Source: Epiperipatus broadwayi
Lineage: Eukaryota; Onychophora; Udeonychophora; Euonychophora; Peripatidae
NCBI GenBank assembly: GCA_028023455.1
Contig: JAQFVV010000351.1
Location: 374,001-438,000 of the forward strand
Reading direction: 5' to 3'
DNA length: 64,000 nt
Numbering within the stretch: the first letter of the stretch is position 1; each line of letters starts with the position of its first letter. The notes under the pieces were generated by a model. That model did not search any database. It saw only the letters and a program-made list of their open reading frames with translations, and was not told the origin of the DNA. A program made the translations under genes and the position numbers. Shown in pieces: positions 1 to 12,589 of the stretch.

Positions 1-1168
1 TATAAGTAATATTCAAAAGGAGTTTTGTGATTCATAAATAACATGATTATTTTCAACCTCTGATTCAGTTTTATTCCAATGTTACCACATAATGGTTACC
101 TTATAAAATAATAAAAATAGAATCACCCATAGAATTTAATGAACATTTATTAATTATTAACAATAAGAGAAAAAAGGAAAGCATCATCCATATTTTAATT
201 ATGATATTTAAATCTCATTTTACTTAGTGTAAATAATTTGGCCCTTTGTGACATTCATATAATTAATAAAAATAAAAATACATTTATGCACCCCATCTTA
301 TCAACAATATAATAATGTACAAATCCCATAATTAATTTGTATCCATTCATAGCTCTGTCTAATTTCTGCACTCACTGAATCGATAGTAAAAAAAAAATCT
401 ATCATCTGGTTATTATTATCACTTCATATCCATATGTAGCATTTTATTGTCGGCTTGTCCACAATTGACATACATCCATGCACACACACATTGTCTAGGG
501 CTTAAACCTTCCCATCAGAAAATGTTTACATAAATATTTCAATCAAAAAATGAACACCTAGTTTAAAATGAACTATATAAAAATACAATAGCATATATGT
601 GTATAAATCAATAAATATATAACATTATTGATAAAACAAAATGAAAAATAAAGAAAATAAAAAAAAACAAGTAGCATAATAATATAATATTTAGTGATAA
701 CAAAATCCTTAATTTTTAATATCTTGTATGATATTTGAGGAGAGAGAAGAAATTAAAATGAAAATTGAAAATGTCAATAGTTATTAATAAAATTTTGGTT
801 TCATATTACTAATTGTTTAGGCTCCTGTATTTTGAAGAACTATAGGCAAACTTTTAAGCACACACTATGGTTGAATATATATATATATGACATTCTGATT
901 ATATCGTGAATTTCCTTGACAATAACCATTAACAAAAATGTCTTAAAACACACACTATAGTTGAGTATTTGTATATATAACATACTGATTATGGCATGTC
1001 AATTTTTCCCAATTAGTTTGGTTACTATTTCCCAAAATCATTGTTAAGATGGTAGCAAATTTATGGTTTAGATATAGACTGGTCGCTATCTGGAATTATT
1101 CATAGATAATCATGAATTTGAATCAAAGTAAGCTTTCTTTATGCTTTTGCTATTCCTCTGATGTTTAC
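1..1168. other. AT-rich DNA without recognisable features
   Basis: I see no coding signal, structured repeat or RNA gene here. The stretch is A/T homopolymer-rich, with a short TA run near 875-889. Open frames are all short and broken. Confidence 0.5.
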
Positions 1169-1314
1169 TTTCCCAGAGTGAATTGAGCCATGTGGCATTG
1201 CAGACACTGAAGGCATCACTTTTTCTATGGTCAGCCTTGGATGTATTTCTCTAGTCTCCCTTCCATTCAGATGTGCCATGACTCCCAGAGGTCTCCAGTT
1301 CTCCCAGTGGTCTC
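1169..1314 (-). CDS. candidate internal exon, unidentified protein
   Basis: On the minus strand a plausible 3' splice site (ATTACAG, ending at 1315) is followed by 146 nt, then a GTAAAC donor at 1168. One frame stays open through the whole block: 2 nt followed by 48 codons, beginning Asp-His-Trp-Glu-Asn-Trp and ending His-Ser-Gly-Lys. The other two frames contain stops. The block is clearly richer in G+C than the surrounding DNA and mixes charged, Trp, His and Pro residues, unlike the Ile/Lys/Tyr/Asn junk of chance AT-rich frames. I do not recognise the protein. The frame is also closed by an in-frame TAG just upstream of the putative acceptor and a TAA downstream of the donor, as expected for an isolated exon. 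It could instead be a fragment of an old repeat. A plus-strand frame of 76 codons (1241-1471) overlaps it and looks like its shadow. Confidence 0.3.
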
Positions 1315-3516
1315 CTGTAATCTAGAGTCTCAGCAAGGCATTTCTTTTTCAAGTATTAATTCCCATTTGAACAATAGTCTGCAAAATAATAATCATGTCA
1401 TAACTTTTCTTTCAGTATTTATTTATTTGTATACTGATACCAGTGAAACCTTTTTGATATCAGCCTCCTGATAGTAATACATAATTGAGGTATCTATTAT
1501 CTACTTGGATGACTTGAAATGTCTTTATCTTGAAATAACTGACATATGATTAATTAGGAGCTGAGTTTGAAATAATTTTGGTGGTCAAACAGCAATCATT
1601 ATCGATCTCTTTGATATTATATATTTGATAATGAATTTCTTCCTCTTTCTTTCTTTTTTCTAAAATATTAACATACAATAAAATAGAAATAATATATTTA
1701 CAATAAAACTGCATTGCACAGAATTAAAATTTGCAATATTAAGTAATCTTCTTGACTTATATGAAGGCATTTGTCTAAGTTCGACCATCTTTGCACGCAC
1801 ATATGCCCACACACATAACCAAAAATTGATTTCTAATTGTAGCTAAAATTAGCAGAAATCTTGCATTTTACCCATATTTCATTTTCTTTTCTGTATTCCA
1901 TCAGTGATTTTCAATGAAATATATATAGCTCAGTTAAAACGAATAAACAAAAAAAAAAATTTCTCTCTTTTCTTTTTTTTCTTCCTTTTCTGGAATAATT
2001 GGAATCTAGCTTGGGTTTAAAATTAATACTCTACAATATATATATAATTATCAATACTTAAAAGATATTAGTGATTTCTCTTAGTAGTTGATAAATTGAT
2101 ATGCATATGAATTACTTTGGGGAAAAAATTAAAATGGTGGTAAACTGCCTAATATCTTTAATTAAAAAAAATCCTGCTGTCATTTTAAAAATTTAAATAT
2201 CACTGAATGTCTTTGAACATATTATTTAATACTATTAAATCCGATTTCTTTAGTGGTACAACACTGTAAAATGATTTTTTTACAGAAAATCAGATGTATC
2301 TGCAATTGAAGGTCACATGATTAGAAAATTGGTTAGATAACTGAAACATCTCTTCATGTAAATGCATCTACTACTATGACTCATTAATCTCTTATACCGA
2401 ACAATTACCAAAACATTCTGTCAGTATTAAATATTTCCTTTTTTATTGTAATAAAAACTGTTTCATTAACTGTATTGTTCTTTCTTTATATTCTCAAGAC
2501 CTAAATAAAATAAGACTATGTTTTTGCTTTTCTCATAATAATTTTTTCTCTCCCATACAACTTATTTAGTTTGTCTTTTAACAATTTATACTTTTTTTTA
2601 AAGGTTCTATATTCACTCTTCTACTTTCCTACAAACACATCTACAGCTTAAATTCTTATTCCCTTTTTATGTTATTTCCTTGATATACAATGCTTTTGCC
2701 CTCGTCCTACATAGCAAAAAGTAAAATCAAGAAGTAACAATACTTTCTGTCATTGCAACTATATCTCCAACTGTGTCATTATTTGTAATTAAACGAAATT
2801 TGAATATACAATAGCAATTAGTTTTTGTATATAATTAATGATTATAAATGTTTTGTGTTTTTTTGGTTTTGTTTTTATTTTAGCATTTAGTTAAAATAAA
2901 TTAGTTACGATTATAAAACTGATATTTTTCTAAATGTTTAACATTTATTAAATTGTATGCTTATTATTATTATTAAACGTAATAAAAGCAGTAATACTTA
3001 TTTTAATTAAAGTACATTTATATGGGGGGAAAAAACCAGCGTTAGATAAATAAATAACTTGTTATATATGTTTAAAGTACACTTAGTAAATATAATAAAT
3101 AAAAATTAATAAGCCATCTTTTCAAATAAAAATTTCTATTAATTGTTAAAATATTCAAACGTTTTTAACTTTATGGAATAATACTTTCCTCTCCTTTCTA
3201 ATATGTATAATTTACTCATAAATCCTGCAATGACCTTTATATTATTATTATCCAATTATAATTTGAAAATAATCAAGCAAAGTCTACAGGGAATGTATTC
3301 TATTTTGGGAAGCAACTGTAGTAATTCCAAAAGGATTACAATCATAATTAACAGGCAAAAATACAGGAAAAATTGCTTTCCGTAATTCTTTGCTAAAGAA
3401 TGTTTAGTCATTTATTATATGAGAGAATTTTTAAAAATAATATGTAATTAAATTATTAGTAAAAGAACAATATATATAAAGTTTATATCATGAACGTGTG
3501 TACATTGTTGTTTTTT
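1315..3516. other. AT-rich DNA, nothing recognised
   Basis: Only homopolymer runs and short TA tracts are visible. The small open frame at 3203-3385 has AT-driven composition and no motif. Confidence 0.5.
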
Positions 3517-3577
3517 TTCCATATGTCATATGCATTGACCGGGAATCTATGGTAACCACTAGGCCACTAACACTTGA
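3517..3577 (-). mobile_element. truncated tRNA-derived SINE
   Basis: The minus strand reads a box A-like TGGCCTAGTGG (complement of about 3560-3574), then a CCCGG and a tail ATATGACATATGG followed by A8. The tail matches the tails of the better copies at 23.9, 44.6 and 58.1 kb. The middle of the tRNA-like body, including box B, is missing. Flanks with GTGTACATTGTTG on one side and GTGCACATTTG on the other may be a diverged target-site duplication. Confidence 0.5.
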
Positions 3578-4080
3578 TTGTGCACATTTGTTTTAAAGTA
3601 ATTATTAAACCATTCGTCAGATTCTTCTAAAATCGTACTAAAATTTTTTAATGTTTTATTTGTATTTCTGACATCACATTACATTTACTAATTTGTAAAT
3701 AATAATTAAATTACAGGGAAGCAATTACCATTTAAAAAATACTAGAATAAATTTAAAAAGATAAGAAATTACCAAAATGTTTATGCATGTTTTTTTAAAG
3801 CAAATTATTAAGACAAGGAAATAGCGGTATATTCTCTGAAATTCATCAGAAGTTTTATTAATAGAAACAAGGATATGGATAATTTCTAACCAGCAAAGTA
3901 AATAAGAACAATTTGGTTTAATTAGGCCTCTATTTATTTCATGATGTTATACTTGGAGATATACATCTGCAGGCTGTTTTATTAAGAGGAGAATTGTTAG
4001 ACTTGTAAAGCGAGAAAGCAATGACAAAAACATTGTAAATACAAATGAAGAGAGAAACTTTTTAACAAAAAATGAAAATA

Positions 4081-5273
4081 CACCTGGGTCTCGTTTTACG
4101 CGATAGATAGGTTCCTCAGAAAACACGCGCAAATGAAATCGCGCAAAAATAGACGTAACTTACATTGAAAAAGGGGGGATGCGGTCTGTGATTTTTCAAA
4201 ATTCGCGTAAAAGCAAAGCACCAACGTAAAATTACTTTAAAATTCGTGCAAAAAAAAAAAATAAGGAAATAAAATATGACTAATAAAAATTTTCAAATTT
4301 GAAAAAAAATGATACAAGACAAATTTTTTTTAACTATAATCATTAATTTTATTCAAAATAATATATTTTTATGCATAATTTACAATACAGTAATTTAAAT
4401 TTTTTTATACACGTTTTAATTATTATCGCTATTTGCCCAAAAAGACGTTCGTTTGCAAACTAGTAAAAAATCAGATTCCCATGTGATGTGATGTATATGG
4501 CTTCTCCTTAAATGAAGTCAAGAATATCTCAGCAATTATTCTCACAAGAGGAAATACAACTAGTGCCAAGTTCACTCTCATGCTGTGTTAATGGTTTTCT
4601 GTTGACGACAACGATGATTTTATTAATTATTTATGAACTTGGACTTATGATAATAAAAATACATTTATTCACCACTGCTGGGAAAAATTTAATTAAAACT
4701 AACAACTAAAAATTAAATTCTTATTTTTGTCTTTAATTTTCAATTCCATTTAAAAATCAAATTTCGTTTTAATCACCTTAATTTCAAGTCACCCGTAAGT
4801 AATTTTTAAATTGTTAATTACAATTAAAAAATCAGATTTTAATTGTGCCCACTGCTATTACTGACCTTTTAAAAATAAACTTGTGGACACTAAATGATTA
4901 ATAATTGATTACATTCTTTTTTAAAAAGCAAAAACAGAATGTGATTTAAAATGCAAAATTAACACGCACAATGTTTGAACAAATTTACATTATAATCTTG
5001 TAAAATTTAATGTGTGTATACATAAAATGTGGAAATCATGATTTTAATTTCATTATTGCATAAATCTTACTATTATAAAGCACTGAAAATATTGAAATTA
5101 CTAAGATGAAAGTTGAATTCCAATAATGTGCTTTTACTTTCAATATAACATAAGTGTGCGAAATTTATTATTTAAAATAATAGCGCATTATCGGACTTCG
5201 ACTTCTGGTGAAAGCCGAATCGCGTAACTTCAAAATCGTGTTAAATAAGTCCGCGTAAAAAGAGACCCAGGTG
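4081..5273. mobile_element. DNA-transposon-like element with TIRs and TA duplication
   Basis: The left end starts CACCTGGGTCTC and continues GTTTTACGCG. The right end is its inverted match, with TTTTTACGCG after the same CACCTGGGTCTC. About 21 of the first 22 positions agree. A TA dinucleotide lies immediately outside each end (4079-4080 and 5274-5275), the target duplication expected of Tc1/mariner-type or other TA-targeting elements. The ends contain repeated CGCGTAAAA-like subterminal motifs (near 4096, 4139, 4204, 5221 and 5251), and CpG is far commoner there than in the neighbouring DNA. The 1.19 kb interior has no transposase-like frame; the 65-codon frame at 4512-4709 shows no motif. 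This is a non-autonomous element of undetermined superfamily. Confidence 0.8.
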
Positions 5274-5275
5274 TA

Positions 5276-6510
5276 CAAACCTTATGGAGATTTATGTATA
5301 TCACATAGATTATTATTTGACTTAATCGATGACTCCAGCAACTGACAATTCAGGTTAATACTTCAATAATTTACCATTTAGTTAAACAATTTGAGGCCTT
5401 GTTTAGATGAAAAGATAATTTAAAAAAAAAACAACTAAAATATTAGGGAAATCATCAAAGAAGTGAGAGTTGGAAAAAAAATATTTAAAAATAAAATAAA
5501 ATTTGAACATAAAGTCAAATAAAGAAAAAAAAATTAAAATTTGAAATTTTTATTTGAAAAATCTTCCAAAAATGAATGTGAAAGTTTCTAAATTTAATGG
5601 CAAAGTGTGACTAACAAAAACATGTACTTCGGCACTGTAGTACATAAATAGATTCTACACAAAACATGGTCGTCAATTAGTCAGGTTTAAGATAGCTTTT
5701 AATACAAAACTGAAAAACAGAAATGTTCTATTAAGATAGTATTAATCATTATTATGTCTAACCTTGGAAATGTCAATTAATTTAAAGTAGAGATTAAGAA
5801 TCATTTTGAATATTTAAAACTTTGAAAATTACTCAGATTTGAATATAATTAATAAAAAGACAATAGCTACACACAAATTCTCAAAAGGATAAAAATATAT
5901 AAAATTGACTAGGAAGAAATGTTATAATGCTATTGACTGTAAGTTCTATGTGAGAATTGTATCTGAAAAATGTACACTCAAACAAATAAAAACAGGATGG
6001 ATTCCCAAATGCTTTAGCTCAGAAGGCCTCTCCCAAGTATTAATGCAAGTTATATAATGAATCAATGAGTATTATTTGAAAGTTTGAATTATATTTGTCA
6101 TGCATAAAAAAAAAATCACAACCTCAATATGATTAACATTTTGAGCATGATGACATAGATCCAGATATTCTCAAAGTTTGTAGATTATTTATAAAGCTAA
6201 TCAATAGTCATGAGATTATATAGTGATATTAGGATTAAATTGGTAACAGTCTATATTATACACAGACTTTACAGAAAAGTTTATTGAAGTAAATATAAAT
6301 TAAGAATACATAATTTATCTAGAGTCTTAAAATGAAACAATTGTTCTCATAAATTAAGAAATAGATAAACCATGTTGTGAAGGTCAAATTAGTAGTAAAA
6401 GTAAATATTAACATCTCTACAGCAATATTCAATGCTTTTTTAATTAAAAAACATATACTTAGCTATCAAAATAAAGTCATTGTTTTTATTTTACCTTTGA
6501 GTGATAAGGT
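5276..6510. other. AT-rich DNA, nothing recognised
   Basis: No coding or structural signal is seen. A sequence ACATATACTTAGCTATCA (near 6451) recurs in near-identical direct form at about 7106, on the far side of the next foldback, and may mark that element's flanks. Confidence 0.4.
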
Positions 6511-7100
6511 TTATATTGCACTTTACGCAAAAAAAAATGAAGCTTAGTATTATTAGAAAAGAATTATAACGCTTAGTACTTTCAGGAAACTTAGATCTCT
6601 ATATTCATAGCCTATCTTGGAATATTGGTTTACATTGAGATTTTAAGTGAAGCTTGGCAGTAATTTATGCAAAATTTATTTCAAGTTTTCTTTCATAGAG
6701 ACTGATTTTTTGGAGATTGTAAAGTATGATTCTTCTCGGTTTATTGAATAGTTATCATTTACAATAAAGCATGCCTCTTTTATTTTTTGTTTCATATCAT
6801 TACGTTCAGTGTACAGTAATATGAAAAGAAAAATAAAGGAGGCATGCTTTATTGCAAATGACAACTATGCAATAAACTGCAAAGAATCATGCTTTGCAAT
6901 CTCCAGAAAATGGTCTATATAAAAGAAAACTTTGAATAACTTTTGCATAAATTACTGCCAAGCTTCACTTAAAATCTCAATGTAAACCGATACTCCCAAG
7001 ATAGGATATGAATATGGAGACCTAAGTTCCCCAAAAGCACTAAGCCTTATTCTTCTTTTTCTAATAATACTAAGCTTCACTTTTTTGCATAAAGCACAAT
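6511..7100. repeat. foldback element, arms about 285 bp
   Basis: The left arm (6511-6798) and right arm (6821-7100) are inverted copies around a short loop near 6800-6820. Matching landmarks are GGCAGTAATTTATGCA against TGCATAAATTACTGCC, and AAGCTTAGTATTATTAG against CTAATAATACTAAGCTT. Arm identity is high but imperfect, with indels, so the element is not very young. There is no internal coding sequence; the 62-codon minus-strand frame at 6676-6864 is a product of the palindrome. Confidence 0.8.
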
Positions 7101-7317
7101 TTAAAACATACTTAGCTATCATAAAAACTAACTTTAATATAGTGTTTATAGTAGAAATAAATATTAAAAAGGAATATACCTACAGGTTATGTATTTAAAC
7201 TTTGGATACCTATAAAAACAATAATTATAAAATATTCAATAGAGAATGAAGAGGTCTAGATTAAAAGTAATATTTAAATCAAGTATATTATATATACTTG
7301 TATGCTAGATGTAATCA

Positions 7318-7785
7318 TAAAGATTTGAATCCAGACTTTCAAGCTCCCTTTTGCCATAGATTCCATCTTAAACAACCAATACACACAACCACATACATGT
7401 AAAAAAAGTAAATGATCTCCAATATACATACTTCATGCTCAACCAGCACTCATCAGTTGGTCAAGATTATCATCTTCCACACATATATATAAACAGCACT
7501 TGATTTATATTAAGGTAACAAATCTTCAAATTTTAATGAAGAAGATTGAAGCCTGCTCATTAAAGTTTGAAGATTTGCTATCTTAATATAATCTAAGTAC
7601 TGATTATATATGTGTGTGGGAGATGATGATCTGGACTAACTCATGAGTGCTGGTTCAGCATGAAATATGAATATTGGAAATCATTTATCATTTTCACATG
7701 TATATGATCATATATATTGGTTGTATAATATGTAGTGGATTACAAAAGGGAGATTAAAGGTCTGGGTTTAAACCCCTATAATTAC
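7318..7785. repeat. R-family repeat, inverted head-to-head pair
   Basis: Two copies of the same about 240 bp repeat sit in opposite orientation, 7318-7552 and 7552-7785. Landmarks are CTCCAATAT, the CCAGCACTCATCAGTTGG block, a (CACACA)TATATA stretch and AAATCTTCAAA at the inner edge. The outer edges carry GTCTGGGTTTAAACCCC or its inverse, similar to a tRNA T-arm/box B. The same family recurs at 23.0, 40.1, 50.6, 51.0 and 63.4 kb. No coding capacity is visible. Confidence 0.8.
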
Positions 7786-8837
7786 AGCTAGAAGTAATAA
7801 TAAAGAATTAAAAATGAAATACATTATAAGAAAAAAAGAATATCATTGATATCACTGAGGAAAAAAGATTATATGAATCTGGGCTGAATATTCTGCTTGA
7901 AGAGATGATAACAACTTAAATCTCAAATAATCTCACAAGATATTAAATCTTCAAATTGATTATATCTGAGATATAAAAATAAGATAAAAAGATTTTTGGA
8001 AAGATGTGGAGTAAAAAAGTATTTGATATAAAATATTTGAATATTTTTGATAAATTTATTCTAGTATCTTCAACATATAGGTAAAATCTTCTTTTACATA
8101 TTTCCATAATCTTCTGTATGATACCATTATTAATGAGAGTGCTTACATGAGTTTTAATTCTTATTGCCAACTTCTCATACTTTATTCTTTCTTTTAATTA
8201 GTTTATAAATCTCATTTATTATTTTTCATGGTATATCATTTCTCATTTTCATTTTATTTTTTTCAAATAATCTCTAACTTTTTTTTTTCTGGACTATATA
8301 ACCAACATGCTTTTCCATCTGCTCTTTGTATATTAATGTTTTTTACACATTTTTGTGTGAGTTTCTGTATTTAAATACTAAAATTGAGTCATTTATTTAT
8401 ATAGTAAAGCACTAATTGTTTATTATTCAAGGAAATGCATTTAGTAAATAAATCTCTAAATTACAATATTATTTTTTTTTTTTCGGATTTTTTTTTTTTT
8501 CCATGTGTCTGCAATTGATAATTATGAAATATACCAACAAACACATACACACATAATACAATTGGAAAGATAAATTCCTAATTTAAATAAGGTATAATAT
8601 TTAAAGCATCATTCTAAAGTTTCAAAACAAGATGTAATGAATGGAAGGGAAATCACTTTCATTTGTTTCCAAGTTCTTATATGGATTTATAAACAGACAT
8701 GTATATATATACCGTTGAGTTGTTAATCCAATTAATATATATATATTAAATCTAAGCTTTTCATGGGCTACAGATATAAACGAAATATTATCTGGGTGCA
8801 TCTGTGTATAATTTATTGGAAAAATATATAATACTAC
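7786..8837. other. AT-rich DNA, nothing recognised
   Basis: Contains poly-T tracts near 8470-8500 and CA/TA-rich runs. The minus-strand frames at 7943-8170 and 8622-8870 have low-complexity composition and no motif. Confidence 0.45.
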
Positions 8838-9685
8838 TACTGACCTCGAACCAGGTTCATGGATACCCAAAATGATGACAGCACCACAAACGTCTCAACC
8901 ACATATTGTCATTAAGTGATGTGTGTATATAATATTATAATTCAGGCCACCTTTGGTCATGATTGTAATTGACTTATTAGACCAATCATTAACTATAATG
9001 AGCATGCTGGGGAAAATCGCCAGCTTACAGCCTACCGCTGATAATGATAACTTTGCACTGTAATATCTCCTACTCATCACAAGAATATAAACTCATATTA
9101 CCCAAGTATACTAAAATATATATTATTTCTGTGAGAAATATTAGTATATACCAGAATGGCACCTTAGTAACTGAGATTTAAACCTATACCATTTGAAGAT
9201 ATCAGGTCATAAACAGATCATAGCTGTCAGGATTTTTAAAACTCAATGATAATATTGCACTACCTAACTAACTTGATGAAGTGCCAAAATCAATAGTGAA
9301 CAAAGGCAGAACAGCTGTTACAGTAACAATAACACTTTATTCCAGTATCAATATGCAAGTGATATTTACAGCCTCTCAAATCATTAGCATTACAACAATC
9401 ATTAAATATATATATTGAACACACATCTAATTATAAAGTAAGTACAAATTACAATATATAGAAATAAATTAGTATACTAACAATTTCTAAAAATATGTTT
9501 ATAAACATTTATAAATATTGGGAAAACTAAATATTTTATCTTACTTCAGTTCTAGTATTTAGCCCTTTTGTATTGGAATCAGATTCTTTGTCAAAAAAAT
9601 TAGATACTCATATAAGACAACACATTGTCTGTTTATAATATTCCCTGTGTCAACACTTTTTTTTTTCACGGAATTTTGACACATT
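8838..9685. repeat. D-family dispersed repeat, copy 1
   Basis: This roughly 850 bp block is collinear with 14496-15355, in the same orientation. Shared landmarks include GCCACCTTTGGTCATGA, GTAATTGACTTATTAG, CTAACTTGATGAA, AACCATTAGCATTA-like and the CACACATCTAATTATAAAG run. Divergence is moderate, with small indels. One edge carries CTCGAACCAGG, the complement of a box B-like motif. There is no open frame of note. It may be the non-coding end of a larger retroelement; I do not recognise the family. Confidence 0.75.
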
Positions 9686-10429
9686 TCTCATTTATTTACA
9701 GTTTAAAATGAGTTCTTCATTCATTATTTATCTCAATGCAGATCGCAGAAATTTATCCATGTGGTTTTTCTTTTAAAAGAAATCTGTAAAGTTTAATATA
9801 AAATGGTCATGGTATTTCTCCAGTAAGTAGTTAGTGGTGAACTGGTCTTTTTCCATCCATGATATGGCATGTTTAACTATTCATATATGACAGGGATAGA
9901 ATGATAGTAATTAAGTTTCTTTTTTCATGCTGGTTATTCATCTAGATCTTTTACAACCCTATGCAGTTGAAGAACAAATTGCTTATGTTTCTCAGCAAGC
10001 CATGTGCTCAGCATTTATCATATGTCCATATAAAAACACTGCATAATCGATTTATGTTGAACACTTTTCTATTTTTCAATTTCTAGAGTGTATAAACATA
10101 TTCTGATGGTTTTTGCAATAAAATATATGAATCTACACATACTTTCTCCAAACTGTAGACTGGATAGAATTCTGAGTTTGATGATAGCCTTTCTTTTTAT
10201 ATGTTATCAGACTTAATTACACTCATTCAAGCTCCATAATATGTTTGTCAATAAACAGGTTAATTAACTACAAAAAATCCCTTTACAATTATTATCAAAG
10301 TCTGCTTTTTGATAAACACATAGAAATAAAATTACGATTATTCATCATGATTGGAAATATAGACAGAAAAAAATAAAATATTATGATTTTTTTTTTAGTA
10401 TTGAAATATTTATTTTATATAGTGCTATG
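9686..10429. other. AT-rich DNA, possible decayed coding on minus strand
   Basis: Between about 9930 and 10060 the minus strand has a less AT-biased piece that can be read as Trp-Leu-Ala-Glu-Lys-His-Lys-Gln-Phe-Val-Leu-Gln, but stops and frame changes surround it. I cannot assign it to a family. Confidence 0.25.
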
Positions 10430-11145
10430 TTTTTATAAATTATAATATTAATAATCAGCCATTAAACTAATGCACATGCACTTTGTGGATTTTTAACTAT
10501 AAATGAATCGTCTCACTTCCAAACACAAGATAAAGTGTTTGTGAAAGATAGAATGAATCCATCTATCTTTTCAACCCAAATGTTTATGTATGGGAAAATC
10601 TTAAGCATTTGGAAATGAGAGTGTAAAGATGTTAAACAATCACTTTAAATTACTTTTGCTATGCTTGAATGAATGATGCTTGCAAAATTTTCTAGAATTT
10701 ACATACGTCATTCTTATTTGAAATTAAACATAGGTAAATAAAATATTTATTTTATATAGTCCTATGAGAGTATTCATTTATAGTTAAAAATTCACAAAGT
10801 GCATGTGCATTAGCTTAATGGCTGATTATTAATAGTACAGTTTATAAAAGCATAGTGCTATATAAAACAAATATTTCATTTACATATGTTCAACTTCAAA
10901 TAAGAATGATGTATCATAAATTCTAGAAAATTTTGCGTCATTTATTCAAGCATAGTAAAAGTAATGCTCTCGTTTCCAAATGCTTAAGATCTGCCCATAC
11001 ATAAATGTTGGGTCAAAAAGATAGATAGATTCATTCTATCTTTTCACAAAGACTTTATCTTGTGTTTTGAAGTAAGAATATTCACTTATAGTTAAAAATC
11101 CACAAAGCGCATGTGCATTAGCTTAATGGCTGTTTTTTAGTATTA
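10430..11145. repeat. G-family foldback with internal direct repeat, copy 1
   Basis: A left half (10437-10735) is followed by an inverted copy, and the terminal segment is present twice on the right (about 10760-10830 and 11070-11140, both reading TCACAAAG or CCACAAAG, then GCATGTGCATTAGCTTAATGG). Internal landmarks TTCTAGAATTTAC and its inverse, and CAAATGTTTATGTATGGG and its inverse, pair across the element. The same architecture and related sequence occur at 17285-18088. No coding sequence is seen. Confidence 0.75.
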
Positions 11146-11223
11146 TAAACATTCATTTTGAATTTAAAATTTCTATTTGATTAACTTTAATTGTTACTAA
11201 TTTTCTTCTTTTCTGAGACAATA

Positions 11224-11362
11224 TAATATGTGGTAAAATAAAAAAACAGAAAAGGTCATTTTTTTGTAATATTTAGTTTTATTATTGCCTAGCATGCTAG
11301 GCAGTAATAAAGCTAAATATTAAAACAACTACCTTTTCTGTGATTATATGGTTTTACCAGAT
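11224..11362. repeat. short foldback centred on a perfect palindrome
   Basis: Arms of about 65 bp flank GCCTAGCATGCTAGGC (11287-11302). Pairing landmarks are CAGAAAAGGT against ACCTTTTCTG and TAATATTTAG against CTAAATATTA. The element is consistent with a miniature inverted-repeat transposon or other hairpin; no relative is seen in this window. Confidence 0.7.
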
Positions 11363-12589
11363 ATTGATTAACTTTAATAAAACTATTTTTCCCTTTTCTT
11401 TTTTTTCCAAAACTGATTTTTTACCATCTGTTACCAAAACTTTTTTTAAATTTTTATATAGAACATTTATTTGAGAGAAAATGTAAATGAATCTATATGC
11501 ACAGCACTGAAATAAAACCATTACTTAGTGAGATTTTCATAATTATTTTATTATTACTTAGTGTTATATCATTTGACTCAAAAAGTATTTATTCTTAATA
11601 TAATACTTTTGCTATTAGTTAGCACTTTTATAGTTTAACAATTTATCTACTAAGTGTTTTACTAATTAACTTGATATTAAATACTAGCTTTTATATTCAA
11701 TGTTCAACTTTTATAAATGATGTGGCTACACATGACTACATTACCCCCAATTTTATATGAGAAATAAAATTGAGTTAAACCCCTTTTTTGATACCTTGGT
11801 TCAATTCAATCAATTTCATTTTACAATTTAAAAAAAATATTAATCATGCTCAGATATGTATTAATATTTCCAGAAATATACAAGCTGGAATACAATTCAC
11901 TAAGCCAATTTGGGCTGTTTAGTTCAAAATAATTACACTTATTTTGCAGATATAAATTTTATTTTTTGATATAGGTGTGATTATTGGCATACTATAAGCA
12001 TGCCACTTCAATTACCATGATGGATAAAAACTTCATTACAGAACCCAGGTATGCCATGCAGTCTGTGCACCAGTAATGCTATCTCAGTTTAAACACAAAC
12101 ACAACTTATTATCCAGAGGGCATACTTAGGAAAAAAAGGAATTTTTGATCAAGTGGAAAGCCTTACTTATGTACTTGATTAGTTTTATAGGCTTTAGACC
12201 CATGACACAATTCTGTGCCTCATAAACAACACAACATTTTATTGATAGAAAGCCCTGTTCTTTTGAAGGGTTTATTTAGATAGATTTAAACTTTAGGTAT
12301 GTGCAGCATCAGGATAACTTTTTGGAGAATCATGAATGCACAATATCTCTACATCTATAAAAAAATTACCTATTCATCATCAGAATTAAAATCAAAGCTA
12401 TCGTATTTCACAAAATTTACCCTCAATCTCCACAAAATAACCTTTTTTCTTCTCATTTTCTGTTTTAACTTTATGTTTTTTTTACTTCAGTGTCAAAAGC
12501 ATAACTTCATTCTGCTTTTGGATATTAAAGATCATGATCAGATCTATTATAATAACTCTCTTTTATGAAATGTTATTATTTTTTGATAT
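11363..12589. other. AT-rich DNA, nothing recognised
   Basis: The plus-strand frame at 12299-12568 is Phe/Leu/Ile-rich with no motif. The sequence becomes slightly less AT-biased toward the decayed gag-like stretch that follows. Confidence 0.4.

Noticed and set aside
1241-1471. 76-codon plus-strand frame
   Set aside because: It overlaps the minus-strand candidate exon; its second half is AT-driven and it has no splice or start context. Treated as a shadow.
7318-7785. CRISPR-like or other regularly spaced array
   Set aside because: Repeats are a single mirrored pair, not regularly spaced short direct repeats; the genome context is eukaryotic.
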